The position numbers and the translations under genes were made by a program. DNA of 64,000 nucleotides, from NCBI GenBank assembly GCA_963825255.1, contig CAWGSF010000003.1, positions 1-64,000 of the forward strand. Reading direction: 5' to 3'. Every line of letters begins with the position of its first letter. Position 1 is the stretch's first letter. A model generated the notes under the pieces. It was not told where the DNA came from, ran no database searches, and saw only the letters and a list, made by a program, of their open reading frames with translations. Source of the DNA: JAIBJN01 sp963825255 (GTDB lineage: Bacteria > Actinomycetota > Thermoleophilia > Gaiellales > Gaiellaceae). Of this stretch, positions 25,374 to 33,947 are shown piece by piece.

Positions 25374-25577
25374 TCAGAGGACGATGCGGCAGGCCGTCTC
25401 GGGCGGGCAGCCGGCGTCGATCAGCTTCCGCACCTCGGCGACGTCGGCGGAGGCCCGCATCAGCGCGGAGGCCTCACGCGGCGAGAACCCGAGGGAGACG
25501 AACTGAGCGCGCCGCCAGCGCAGAACGAGCACCGTTTCCGGAAGCCCGTCCCGCGCCGGCTCGACGCGATACCCCAT
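25374..25577 (-). CDS. Small hypothetical protein (67 aa)
   Basis: ATG 25577 gives a compact protein: beta-rich start (GYRVEPARDGLPETVLVLRW), then helices GFSPREASALMRASADVAEVRKL and DAGCPPETACRIVL with two cysteines. No family was recognised. The pattern of small helices and the Cys pair could form a helix-turn-helix-like fold. It is convergent with the dehydrogenase, 15 bases apart. Confidence 0.55.
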   Translation of the reverse strand: MGYRVEPARDGLPETVLVLRWRRAQFVSLGFSPREASALMRASADVAEVRKLIDAGCPPETACRIVL

Positions 25578-25670
25578 GGCTCAGTGTGCCCCGGGGGGCC
25601 GGGAGATACGACCACCGAAGGACCGGAACGCCCTCTCCGAAGGTCGAGTTTCGTGCCCCTCGACTCCGGC

Positions 25671-25970
25671 TCAGCCGAAGCCGAGGATGAACTTCGCGTC
25701 GTCGGACATCTTCTCGGGCGACCACGGAGGCTCCCACGTGAGCTCGGCGTCGACGGTCTCGACGCCCTCCATGCCCTCGACGACCTCGCGGATCTGCTGC
25801 TCGATGAACGGCCCGACCGGGCAGCCCATCGACGTGAGCGTGTACGTGACGTGGACCGCCGGGCCCTCGACCTCGGCGTCGTACAGGAGGCCGAGCTCGA
25901 CGATGTCCATGCCGAGCTCCGGGTCCTCGACGACCCGGAGCGCGTCGAACACCTCGTCGCGGCTGGGCAT
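25671..25970 (-). CDS. MIP18-family (SufT/PaaD-like) metal-sulfur cluster assembly factor
   Basis: A 99-residue DUF59 protein. EVFDALRVVEDPELGMDIVELGLLYD is the family signature, followed by VHVTYTLTSMGCPVGPFIEQQI with the conserved cysteine, and a C-terminal ELTWEPPWSPEKMSDDAK. Such proteins help deliver iron-sulfur clusters to target enzymes. It lies nine bases beyond the glpX stop and probably ends the same operon that starts with the phosphoesterase at 29946. Confidence 0.9.
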   Translation of the reverse strand: MPSRDEVFDALRVVEDPELGMDIVELGLLYDAEVEGPAVHVTYTLTSMGCPVGPFIEQQIREVVEGMEGVETVDAELTWEPPWSPEKMSDDAKFILGFG

Positions 25971-25979
25971 GGCTCCACT

Positions 25980-26955
25980 CTAGCCCAGCAGGCGCACTTC
26001 CTCGCGCCGCTCGCGGGCGAAGAAGTGGATCCCGTCCACGAACCGCACCCAGTTGTGGCGGGTGCACATCACGATCGAGTGCGTGCGGGCGCTGTCCGCC
26101 AGGTAGCGGACGCCGCGGAGGAGGTCGCTGTTCGTGACCCCGGTGGCGGCGACGACGACCTCGCCGGGGGCGAGCTCGTCCGTCGTGAAGACCTTGTAGA
26201 CGTCGTCGATGCCGTACTCGGCGGCCTGCTCGATCTCCGTCCGCGAGGTCGGCCAGAGCTGCGCCTGCAGCTCGCCGCCGAGGCACCGGAGCGCCGCGGC
26301 CGACAGCACCGCCTGCCTGGCGCCGCCGATGCCGACGGCGATGTGATCGTTCGTCCCCCGGATCGCGGCGGTGATCGAAGCCGTCACGTCGCCGTCCTGG
26401 ATCAGCTTGATGCGGGCGCCGGCCGCGCGGATCTCCTCGACCAGGTCGTGGTGGCGGGGGCGGTCGAGGACGATCGCCGTGATGCTGTTCGTCGTGCGGC
26501 CGAACGCCTCCGCGACCGCCCGGACGTTCTCGCCCACCGGCTGCCCCAGGTCGATCGTCCCGCGCGCGACCGGACCGACGGCGATCTTGCGCATGTACAT
26601 CTGCGGCAGGCCCGGAAACGTGCCGGACTCACCCACGGCGATCATCGACATCGCGCCGTAGTCGCCGCGCGCGACGACGGCACGCCCCTCGAGCGGGTCG
26701 ACGGCGAGGTCGACCTCGGCGCCGCCGCTCCCGACGACCGCCCCGATGGCGAGGGCGTCCGTCTCCTCGTCGCCGCCGACGACGATTCGCCCGCTGATCT
26801 CGAGCTCGTCCAGGCCCTCGCGCATCGCCGTCGCCGCCGATTCCTGCGCGCCCATCACGATCGCCGCGGCCGAGCCAGCGCGCCGACGCGAGGGCCGCCC
26901 GCTCGGTGACGGCCGCGTAGGCCTCGCAGTGGCAGCGGGCCTCGGGGACGGTCAC
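25980..26955 (-). CDS. glpX: Class II fructose-1,6-bisphosphatase (GlpX family), frameshifted
   Basis: GlpX hydrolyses fructose 1,6-bisphosphate in gluconeogenesis. The N-terminus (VTERAALASARWLGRGD) reads from GTG 26955 in one frame. The rest (AQESAATAMREGLDELEI, VDLAVDPLEGRAVV metal site, TAIVLDRPRHHDLVEEI, VAVGIGGARQAVLSAAAL) reads in the next frame, so one base was gained or lost near 26860. Compared with the intact paralogue at 56377 it lacks the GEGEKDEAP block: here GRIVVGGDEETDAL. This may be a divergent copy adapted to another substrate. GTG 26955 overlaps the stop of the 2-phosphoglycerate kinase gene by GTGA. Confidence 0.85.
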
Positions 26956-27872
26956 GCCGGCGACTGCTCGCGGGCCCGTTCGACTTCCATCAGGACGAGC
27001 TGGATGATGTCGTTGACGGCCGTCTCGAGGCGGTCGTTCTCGATCACGGGGACGCCCGCGCTCTCGGCGCGGGCGACGAGGTAGTCCTGGATGCGGCGGA
27101 TCTCGGGGAGCGCGCGCAGGTACTTGTGCATGGGGCGAAGCCCCGCGGACGTGCCGTCGCGCACCCAGAAGTGACGGGCGTGCTCGTCCTCGTCCTCGAT
27201 CGTGAGGACGCACTGGGCGACGACCGCGCCCTTGTACGAGCGCGGTAACGATCCGGGGACGAGGTGGACGCCCTCGACCGCGGTCGAGTAGCCCTCCTCG
27301 AGCGCCCGGCCGATCACGGCCTTCACGCCGACGAGCACGTTGCGCGTCTGGTCCTTGAAGCCCTCGAGGGCCACGTCGAAGTCCTCGTCCTCGTTGACCC
27401 GGACGGTCGGCCCCGCCTCGAAGCTCGAGTAGTGGATCGAGGGCATGAACTTCCGCGAGAAGAACGCGCGCATGGTCTGCCGCACGGTGTCGGTGGACGT
27501 GACGCGCGTCACGCCGAGTCGGTGGGCGACCTCGGTGGCGACCGTCGACTTCCCGGTCCCGGTCGCGCCGCCGACGAGCAGGATGAGCGGGAGGTCCAGC
27601 TCCCGCAGCGCCTGGAGCCGCCGGAGCAGCCGCACGCTCTCCTCGCCCTCGTGCTCCGCGAGGACACCTGCCGCCACGTCGAAGAGGCGCTCCTCGCGAA
27701 CCGCGGACTCCTCGTTGGTGCGGATGAGCTCGCCCTCGATCAGCCGCGCGAGCTCGTAGGCGCGCTCCGGGCGGACCCCGGTGCCCATGAGCGTCTTCGC
27801 CATGAGCCCCTTCGAGTACGGGAGCTGGCCGTCCTGGGCGACGAGCGCTTCGGGCGGGCGGCGGTCGTTCAC
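26952..27872 (-). CDS. 2-phosphoglycerate kinase
   Basis: The enzyme makes 2,3-diphosphoglycerate from 2-phosphoglycerate and ATP, the first step of cyclic 2,3-diphosphoglycerate synthesis known from methanogens. The N-terminal ~90 residues form an ATP-cone-like region (GLMAKTLMGTGVRPERAYEL). The kinase domain carries the P-loop LILLVGGATGTGKSTVATEV, then RVTSTDTVRQTMRAFFS, IGRALEEGYSTAVEGVHL and PVIENDRLETAVNDII. The length of 306 residues matches the archaeal enzyme. GTGA overlaps join it to the synthetase upstream and glpX downstream. Confidence 0.88.
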   Translation of the reverse strand: MNDRRPPEALVAQDGQLPYSKGLMAKTLMGTGVRPERAYELARLIEGELIRTNEESAVREERLFDVAAGVLAEHEGEESVRLLRRLQALRELDLPLILLVGGATGTGKSTVATEVAHRLGVTRVTSTDTVRQTMRAFFSRKFMPSIHYSSFEAGPTVRVNEDEDFDVALEGFKDQTRNVLVGVKAVIGRALEEGYSTAVEGVHLVPGSLPRSYKGAVVAQCVLTIEDEDEHARHFWVRDGTSAGLRPMHKYLRALPEIRRIQDYLVARAESAGVPVIENDRLETAVNDIIQLVLMEVERAREQSPA

Positions 27873-29164
27873 GCCGCCACCTTCGCCGCGGTGACGTCGT
27901 CGGCGAGCGCAACCGTCAGCGCGTCGAGGTCGGCCTCGCCGGGGAGCGGGAGGACCTGGTTGTCGGCGAAGACGAGCGGGATCCCCCGCTCCGCGGCGGC
28001 CTCGGCGACGACGTCGACGGCGGCCGCCTTGATCTCGACGAGGTAGGCCTCGGCGTCCCGTGCGGCCGGCGAGGCGAGCTCGGCGCGGAGGTCGGCGCGG
28101 CGGGCGAGGTTTGTCGAGACCATGACGACCTCGGCGCCGTGCTCGCGCGCCAGATGCTCGCGCAGGCGATTCGCGATCGCCGCGGGCGCAGTCGAGAAGA
28201 ACGCGACCCGGCGGCCGGCGATCGCCTCGACGGGCCGCGGGCGCATGACCGTGGCGACCACGGGCAGGTTCGGGTCGACAGTCGCGATCTCGGCGCGCAC
28301 GGCTGCGATGCGCTCGGGGCCCGCCAGGGGCTCCTCGCACATCGTGAGCACGACCAGGTCGGAGAGGAGGAGCCGGTACGCCCCCAGGTAGCCGGCGACG
28401 ATCTCGGGTTCCTGGCTCGCGCTCGCGACGAGGATCCTCCGCCCGGCCTCGACCGGCGGGACGGCCGTGCCGCTGCCCTCGAGGAGCACGAGGTCGGGCC
28501 CGCGCGCCGCCGCGATCCGCGCGGCCTCCGCGGCGTTGTCGAAGAACGGCTGCCCGGCGAGCCCGCCGCCGCAACGTCGCGCGCCGACGGTGACGACGCG
28601 GGCGAGCGCGGCGTCCTCGAGGTAGTCCGACGCGGCGTGCGCGCCCTCGCGGGAGAGGGCCAGCAGGTCGGCGACGGTCGGGGGAGCCTCGACAACGACC
28701 GGCGTGGACGGGCCGCCGCGGCCCATGGCCACGACCACGACCTCCCGCGACTCCGCGAGCAGGCGCGCGACGTGCCCGGCGACAGCGGTCTTCCCGACGC
28801 GCTTCCCCGATCCGATCACGGCGAGCGCCGGCCGGTCGAGCGGGGCGAAGCGAACCGGCTCGAGGCGGAAGTCGGCGCCGACGTACGGAAGCCCGGAGGC
28901 GAGGGCGCGGGCGGCGAGCCTGAAGCGGCGGCGCGAGTCGACGACGGGCTCGTCGGACAGGTCGACGACGACCTCGGCGCCGGCCTCCGCGAGGGCGCCC
29001 GCGAGCTCGTCCCACACGGGGACGCCGTAGTCGGCGCCGCCCTCCTCGAGCTTCTCGCCGCCGCCGAGCATGACCGCGCCGACGACGTCGTACGGGAGCG
29101 AGGCCAGCGCGTCGCGGACGACCTCGGGGTAGTGCTCGCCGTCGATCAGCGCGAGCGCCCTCAC
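27869..29164 (-). CDS. Cyclic 2,3-diphosphoglycerate synthetase
   Basis: A 431-residue enzyme that closes 2,3-diphosphoglycerate into its cyclic form with ATP. Features: RALALIDGEHYPEVVRDAL at the start, VGAVMLGGGEKLEEG, a P-loop-like AVIGSGKRVGKTAVAGHVAR, VVVVAMGRGGPSTPVVVE, VGARRCGGGLAGQPFFDN, and a DLVLLEGSGTAVPPVEA segment. It directly precedes the 2-phosphoglycerate kinase gene. This pairing is the reason for the assignment; the family is best studied in Methanothermus. The GTG start at 29164 overlaps the preceding gene by four bases. Confidence 0.87.
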   Translation of the reverse strand: MRALALIDGEHYPEVVRDALASLPYDVVGAVMLGGGEKLEEGGADYGVPVWDELAGALAEAGAEVVVDLSDEPVVDSRRRFRLAARALASGLPYVGADFRLEPVRFAPLDRPALAVIGSGKRVGKTAVAGHVARLLAESREVVVVAMGRGGPSTPVVVEAPPTVADLLALSREGAHAASDYLEDAALARVVTVGARRCGGGLAGQPFFDNAAEAARIAAARGPDLVLLEGSGTAVPPVEAGRRILVASASQEPEIVAGYLGAYRLLLSDLVVLTMCEEPLAGPERIAAVRAEIATVDPNLPVVATVMRPRPVEAIAGRRVAFFSTAPAAIANRLREHLAREHGAEVVMVSTNLARRADLRAELASPAARDAEAYLVEIKAAAVDVVAEAAAERGIPLVFADNQVLPLPGEADLDALTVALADDVTAAKVAA

Positions 29165-29946
29165 GACCGTCCCGTCAGCTCGGTCTCGATGCGGGCCGTG
29201 TACTTCTCGAACTCGAGGGTGTCCGCCGAGAACTGGATGATCCGCTCCTGGCCGTGGAACGGGTACTTGCGCCAGACGTCCACGTGGCGGTTCTCGATCT
29301 CGATCAGGTTGTAGCAGGGCCTGGTCTTCCCGCGGAGCCGCAGCGAGGAGACCGTCCCCGCGTTGACCACGAAGAGGTTCTCGAGGCGCCACGCGTACGG
29401 CACGTGCTTGTGGCCGGAGAGGACGAGGTTGACGCCGGCGTGCTGGAGAATCTCGAGGGCGTCGCCCGCGTCGTGGACGATGTTCCGCTCGCGACCCGTT
29501 CCCGGCACGGGCAGGAGATGGTGGTGGAGGACGAAGATGCGGAACTCCGAGGGCTCGGCGAACTGCTCCTCGATCCACGAGTACCTGCCCCGGCCGATGA
29601 CGCCGTGGTCGAGGTCGGGCTCGGAGGAGTCGATCGCGACGACGGTGACGCCGTCGAGGTGAACCACGCGCCTCCGCTCCCCGAAGAGCTCCTCGAAGTG
29701 GATGTAGCCGACGTTGCGCGAGTCGTGGTTCCCGGGAACGACGACGACGTGCTCGCACTCGAGCCGGTCGAGGTACTCCTTCGCCTCCGCGTACTCCTGC
29801 TGGAAGCCGAAGGTGGTCAGGTCGCCCGAGCAGACGACGAGGTCGGGCTCGACCTCGTTGATCTCCATGATCGCGCGGTCGGCCAGGTTCGGGACGAAGT
29901 ACGTCGAGCCGCAGTGCAGATCCGAGAAGTGCGCGATCCTGAACAG
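29161..29946 (-). CDS. Metallophosphoesterase with probable CTG start
   Basis: A calcineurin-type phosphoesterase, first gene of the cyclic-diphosphoglycerate operon. The metal-binding motifs are visible: FRIAHFSDLHCGS, DLVVCSGDLTT, VVVPGNHDSRN, VLHHHLLP and LVLSGHKHVP. The first ATG in frame lies after the DLH motif, so it cannot be the true start. No ATG, GTG or TTG precedes the motif back to the in-frame stop. CTG 29946 has GGGGAGG five bases upstream and would give (M)FRIAHFSDLH, exactly the family start. The substrate is unknown; a cyclic-diphosphoglycerate-related or nucleotide substrate is possible. Confidence 0.85.
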   Translation of the reverse strand: MFRIAHFSDLHCGSTYFVPNLADRAIMEINEVEPDLVVCSGDLTTFGFQQEYAEAKEYLDRLECEHVVVVPGNHDSRNVGYIHFEELFGERRRVVHLDGVTVVAIDSSEPDLDHGVIGRGRYSWIEEQFAEPSEFRIFVLHHHLLPVPGTGRERNIVHDAGDALEILQHAGVNLVLSGHKHVPYAWRLENLFVVNAGTVSSLRLRGKTRPCYNLIEIENRHVDVWRKYPFHGQERIIQFSADTLEFEKYTARIETELTGRS

Positions 29947-29971
29947 CCGGGCCTCCCCAGTCGGTCCAAGG

Positions 29972-29977
29972 ATTGTA
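29972..29977 (-). promoter_or_regulatory. -10 box TACAAT of the cyclic-diphosphoglycerate operon
   Basis: TACAAT on the minus strand ends 25 bases before the CTG start. It is the best match to a sigma-70 -10 element in this part of the window. Transcription from it would leave a short leader that includes the GGGGAGG ribosome site. Confidence 0.5.
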
Positions 29978-30017
29978 GGCGAGGGCCGTCCGGGGTGACT
30001 GCTACGTTTTCAGTTGG

Positions 30018-30377
30018 ATGGGCCCAGAAAGAGGCGATTTCCAGGCATATTCCGGGACGGCCTTCGCCAACGACGCGGAGGTCGAGTGCGCTCGCCTCCT
30101 CGACTTCTACGGCATCGCCTGGGAGTACGAGCCCCGCTCCTTCCCGCTCGAGACGGACGAGGAGGGCCGGGTGATCGAGGCGTTCACGCCGGACTTCTAC
30201 CTGCCCGAGCAGGACGTCTACCTCGAGGTGACGGTGATGAAGCAGTCGCTCGTCACCCGCAAGAACCGCAAGATCCGCAAGTTCCGCGAGCGGTATCCGG
30301 ACATCACAGTCAAGCTCTTCACGCGGCGCGACTTCGAGCGCCTGGGTCAGAAATACGGCCTGAACCTCGTCACGTAG
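30018..30377 (+). CDS. Small PD-(D/E)XK-nuclease-like protein
   Basis: A 119-residue protein. The central FTPDFYLPEQDVYLEVTVMK matches the core of restriction-endonuclease-like folds (PD then E-x-K), although the last residue is Thr followed by Val-Met-Lys. Before it is SFPLETDEEGRVIEAF and an N-terminal Glu-containing helix (NDAEVECARLLDFYGIAWEYEP); after it is a basic helix (RKNRKIRKFRERYPD). It overlaps the hpt frame by four bases (GTAG). Its own start has TACGTT nine bases upstream. Nuclease activity is an inference from pattern. Confidence 0.65.
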   Translation: MGPERGDFQAYSGTAFANDAEVECARLLDFYGIAWEYEPRSFPLETDEEGRVIEAFTPDFYLPEQDVYLEVTVMKQSLVTRKNRKIRKFRERYPDITVKLFTRRDFERLGQKYGLNLVT

Positions 30378-30907
30378 CCAACGACGGTCCCGGCGAGGTC
30401 TATCTCACCCGGGAGGAGATCGCGACCCGCGTCGCCGAGCTCGGTTCCGAGATCACACGTGACTACGCCGCCCGCGACCTCGTCCTCGTCACGATCCTCA
30501 AGGGCGCCTTCCTCTTCGCGTCCGACCTCGCGCGGGCGATCGAGATCGCGCACTCGATGGACTTCCTCGTGCTCGCCGGCTACGGCGAGAACCTCGGCGG
30601 CCGCTCGCGCATCCGCCTGATCAAGGACCTCGACATGCCGATCGAGGGGCGCGACGTCCTCCTGGTCGAGAACGTCGTCGACACGGGCCTGACCCTCAAC
30701 TACGTCGTCAAGACGCTGTCCCTGCGCCGGCCCAGGGACATCTCGATCTGCACGTTCTTCGACCGTCCGTACCGGCGTCTCGTCGACGATCTCCCGATGC
30801 GCTACGTCGGCTTCACGGTCCCCGACGAGTTCTTCGTCGGCTACGGCTTCCACGTCGACGAGCATCACCGGGGCCTCCCCGACGTGCACGTCGTCGAGCG
30901 ACGCTAG
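30374..30907 (+). CDS. hpt: Hypoxanthine phosphoribosyltransferase
   Basis: The enzyme salvages hypoxanthine and guanine to IMP and GMP. Signatures: VYLTREEIATRVAELG, LVLVTILKGAFLFASDLAR, the PRPP-binding loop DVLLVENVVDTGLTLNYVV, and CTFFDRPYRR with VPDEFFVGYGF. The length of about 177 residues is right. No ATG, GTG or TTG occurs in frame between the previous gene and the first conserved strand. The frame first overlaps the upstream TAG at GTAG, where GTA would be the start. Either a non-canonical start is used or a base error hides a GTG. The motif VENVVDTG is normally VEDIVDTG; the first Asp is Asn here. Confidence 0.9.
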   Translation, partial: VANDGPGEVYLTREEIATRVAELGSEITRDYAARDLVLVTILKGAFLFASDLARAIEIAHSMDFLVLAGYGENLGGRSRIRLIKDLDMPIEGRDVLLVENVVDTGLTLNYVVKTLSLRRPRDISICTFFDRPYRRLVDDLPMRYVGFTVPDEFFVGYGFHVDEHHRGLPDVHVVERR

Positions 30908-30930
30908 GCGCCGTCCGCGAGACTGTGGGC

Positions 30931-31563
30931 ATGACCGCCCAGCTGACGGCGTTCCTCGGCGTCGCGGTCCTGGTCATCGTCACGCCCGGGCCCGACACCG
31001 CTCTCACGATCCGGAACACGCTGCTCGGCGGGCGCGACGCCGGCATCCTCACCGCGCTCGGCGTCGTGACCGGCCAGGCGACCTGGGCGCTCGCGACGAG
31101 CGCCGGCGTCGCCGCGCTCCTGCTCGCGTCAGAGCCCGCATTCGTCGCCGTGCGCATCGCGGGAGCCGCCTACCTCGTCTACCTCGGCGTCCAGACGCTC
31201 GTCGCCGCCGTTCGGCCGGGCGGCCGACTCGGAGCCCTCGAGCCGGTCGCCTCGTCGTCCCTCCCGCCGCGCGTGGCGGTTCGGCAGGGGCTCGTCAGCA
31301 ACCTGGGAAACCCGAAGATGGCGGCGTTCTTCCCCAGCCTCCTCCCCCAGTTCGCGCCGGCCGGCGAGCCGTCGTTCCTCCCGCTGCTCGGGCTCGGGCT
31401 CCTCTTCTGCGCCATGACCTTCGTCTGGCTGACGGCCTACGCCGTGGCCGTCGCGCGCGCGGGTGACGTGCTGCGCCGCACGGGCATCCGGCGGGCGATC
31501 GAGGGAGTGACCGGCGCCGTGCTGGTCGCGCTCGGCCTGCGCCTCGCGACCGAGCAGCGCTAG
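30931..31563 (+). CDS. LysE/RhtB-family amino-acid exporter
   Basis: An integral membrane protein of about 210 residues. The opening QLTAFLGVAVLVIVTPGPDTA and NTLLGGRDAGILTALGVVTGQ are the family signature; GAAYLVYLGVQTL, VSNLGNPKMAAFFPSLLPQF and two further helices (LLGLGLLFCAMTFVWLTAYA, GVTGAVLVALGLRLA) complete the six-helix fold. It would export amino acids or related compounds. GTG 30925 is an alternative start. The stop shares CTAG with the stop of the convergent HEAT-repeat gene. Confidence 0.9.
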   Translation: MTAQLTAFLGVAVLVIVTPGPDTALTIRNTLLGGRDAGILTALGVVTGQATWALATSAGVAALLLASEPAFVAVRIAGAAYLVYLGVQTLVAAVRPGGRLGALEPVASSSLPPRVAVRQGLVSNLGNPKMAAFFPSLLPQFAPAGEPSFLPLLGLGLLFCAMTFVWLTAYAVAVARAGDVLRRTGIRRAIEGVTGAVLVALGLRLATEQR

Positions 31564-32275
31564 CGCCGCTGCATGCGGGCGACCCACTCGGGGTCGAGCC
31601 GCTGGAGCCGGGCCTTCTTCAGGTTCTCGCGCATGATCCACCGGACATCGGGGTCGTCCGAGGCGAGCCAGCGCTCCATTCGCGCCTTGCCGGGCTCGGG
31701 CAAGGCGGCGACGGCGACGCTCCAGCAGTAGCCGAGGCCCTTTCGCAGCACCCTGAACCCCTCCGTCCGCCGGTCGGTCGCGGCGGCGACCGACTCAGTC
31801 AGGGCTTCCAGGAGGTCGAGCGCGCGGCGTGCGTTCGCCTCGTCGCGGAGGAAGCGCGGCTCGCAGACCGCGGCAGCCGCCGCCCGGCGCTCGAGGTCGC
31901 TCCCGACCCGACCACGGCTCGACCTCGGCGAAGAGCGCCTGGCACGTCCCCATCGCCGAGCCGCTGGAGGCCGAGCACGGCGCCCTCGCGGACGCGCCAG
32001 CGCTCGTCGGAGGCGGCCGCCCGCAGCTGCGCCAGGAGATCGCCCCTCCCCTCGGCCAGGAGCCGCCCGATTCCGACGAGGCCACAGACCACGAGGTACT
32101 CGTCGTCCGTCGCGATCAGGCTCCGAAAGATCTCTTCGTCGCCCTCGTCTGCCACGGCCTCGGCCAACTCGAGGTTCGCACGCGGGCCAGGCAGGCCCGA
32201 GTGCTCGAGGAGGTAGGGCTCCCAGCTCGAGGGGAGCGCCCGGAGCGCTTCCCGGTACTCGTCCCGCCGGGACAC
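31560..32275 (-). CDS. HEAT-repeat protein, two frameshifts
   Basis: From ATG 32275 the first frame reads an alpha-helical repeat protein (LELAEAVADEGDEEIFRSLI, CGLVGIGRLLAEGRGDLL, DERWRVREGAVLGLQRLGDG). The frame then moves at about 31955 to QALFAEVEPWS and again at about 31905 to DLERRAAAAAVCEPRFL, ALDLLEALTESVAAA, and the C-terminal MERWLASDDPDVRWIMREN. Joined, it is one helical repeat protein of about 238 residues. HEAT repeats are protein-binding scaffolds; this type is common as a lone gene. The two close breaks are likely sequence errors. Confidence 0.7.
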
Positions 32276-32285
32276 TGCCCGCGGG

Positions 32286-33487
32286 CTACAGGTAGCCCAT
32301 CGGGTCGACGGGGTGGCCGTTGACCCGGACCTCGAAGTGCACGTGGTTGCCGGTGCAGCTGCCCGTGCAGCCGACGGCGCCGATCGCCTGGCCCTGCGAG
32401 ACGGGCCCGCCCCCGACGTAGATGGCCGATTGATGCCCGTACGCCGTCGCGAGCCCGTTTCCGTGGTCGATCACCGTCAGGTTGCCGTAGCCGCTCATCC
32501 ACCCCGCGTAGATGACGGTGCCGGACGCGGCCGCCCGGATCGGCGTCCCGGCCGGGGCGGCGATGTCGATGCCCTCGTGCATGCGGCCCCAGCGCCAGCC
32601 GAATCCGCTCGTGACGACCCCGTTCACGGGCCAGATGAGCCCGCTCGAGGACGTTCCCGACCCCGTCGACCCGCCTCCGCCGCCGCCCGACGACGCCTGG
32701 ATCTGGGCCGCGATCGCCGCGCTCGCCGCCTAGCAGCTCCTCGAGGTTCTCCTCGTCCGCGTGGCGGCCCGACCGGACGTCGGCGAGGATGCCCTGCTTG
32801 TCGGACCGCGCCGCCGCGAGGGCGTTCTCCTGCGCGACGAGAGCCTCGCGGGCCGCGACGCGCTCGGCCGTCTTCTTCTCGAGGGCCGACGTCTCCTTGG
32901 CGACGCTCGCCTTCGTCAGCCGGGTGCGCTCGCGCGCAAGTCTCATCTCCTCCCGGAGCCGCTCGAGCTCGTGCGTGATCGCCTGGTCCTGCTTGCCGAT
33001 GGAGTCGAAGTACTCGAGCTGGTCGAGAAGGTCGCCGAGGCTCTGGACCTGGAGGAGGAGCCCGAGCGAGTCGGTCTCGTCGGTCTGGTAGAGCTCGACC
33101 AGGCGCTCCTCGAGCAGGCGCTCGGCGATGGCGTACTGGCGCTTCAGGTGCTCGTAGTCGCGGGTCTGGTCGTCGAACTGCGCCTCGAGCCGCGCGAGCT
33201 TGGCTCGATGCGCCGCGAGCTCCGATTCGAGCTGGGCGATCAGCGAGTTGAGCGACTCGACGTCGCCGGCGATGGCGTCGATTCGCTGGCCGGCCGCCTC
33301 GATCTCGGTCGTGAGCGTGCCCTCCTTCGCCTTCGCGGCGGCGATGTCGTCGCGCAGGCCGGAGATCCTCGTCTCGATGCTCGCCTGCTGCTCGTAGGCT
33401 CGACTGACCGAGCGCGGAGGGGACGCCCAAGGCCAGGACCACGCCTATGAGCGCGGCGGCGAGACGGATACGACCAGCGTCGACCAC
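32286..33487 (-). CDS. M23-family murein endopeptidase with coiled coil, frameshifted
   Basis: EnvC/NlpD-like cell-wall enzyme or activator. It starts with GTG 33487 and a signal peptide (RIRLAAALIGVVLALGVPSALG). After a frame change near 33400 a long coiled coil follows (YEQQASIETRISGLRDDIA, LARLEAQFDDQTRDYEHLKR, TRLTKASVAKETSALEKK). A second change near 32735 leads to the peptidase domain: VTSGFGWRWGRMHEGIDIAA, GNLTVIDHGNGLATAYGH and GNHVHFEVRVNG, with the H-x-H and H-x3-D zinc ligands. An active metallopeptidase is therefore possible. It follows ccmI downstream on the same strand. Confidence 0.8.
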
Positions 33488-33610
33488 CAGAGAACGAGTT
33501 CGGCGAGCGGCCAGGGCTCCCTGCGCCGCCAGCCAGGGTTTTCGGTCTCGAAGCGCCCTGTTGTAGCACGTCCTCCGGTCGGCGTGCGGCGCGATCCGGT
33601 CGGGACCCGC

Positions 33611-33940
33611 TCAGGGCTCGCGCGGCACGGCGACCGGCTCGACCGGCGTCGGATCGGCGTCGAGCGCGCGCAGCGCCTCCGCCGCCTCACGGCGCAGCGG
33701 GCCCACGAGGGCGCGGTAGTCCGCGTCCGAGACCTTGCCCGTGCGGTGGTCGAACTCGAGCTCCTTGAGAGCCGCGAGGGCGCGGTCGCGCTCCTCCTGG
33801 AGCCTCAGCCGGTCCCTCTCGGCCGCCCCCGGGACGGCGAGCACATCGTCGTTCCGGGCCTGGCGCAGCAGCGGGCGGGCGACGAAGACCACGCAGAGCA
33901 CGGTCAGGAGCGCTGCGAGGAGGAGAGCGGCGATCTCCAC
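33611..33940 (-). CDS. ccmI: Cytochrome c biogenesis protein CcmI-like (N-terminal membrane part)
   Basis: A 109-residue protein with an N-terminal membrane helix (IAALLLAALLTVLCVVFVA), an Arg-rich segment, then RLRLQEERDRALAALKELEFDHRTGKVSDADY, the characteristic CcmI/CycH heptad segment. The TPR-rich C-terminal half found in proteobacteria is missing. It lies directly downstream of ccmF (seven bases) and probably assists haem attachment to apocytochrome c. Confidence 0.75.
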   Translation of the reverse strand: MEIAALLLAALLTVLCVVFVARPLLRQARNDDVLAVPGAAERDRLRLQEERDRALAALKELEFDHRTGKVSDADYRALVGPLRREAAEALRALDADPTPVEPVAVPREP

Positions 33941-33947
33941 TGGACGC

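Noticed and set aside
26952..29015. Single 687-residue protein combining the kinase with upstream text
   Set aside because: The first ~380 codons are an out-of-frame reading of the synthetase gene; the kinase starts at GTG 27872 with a four-base overlap.
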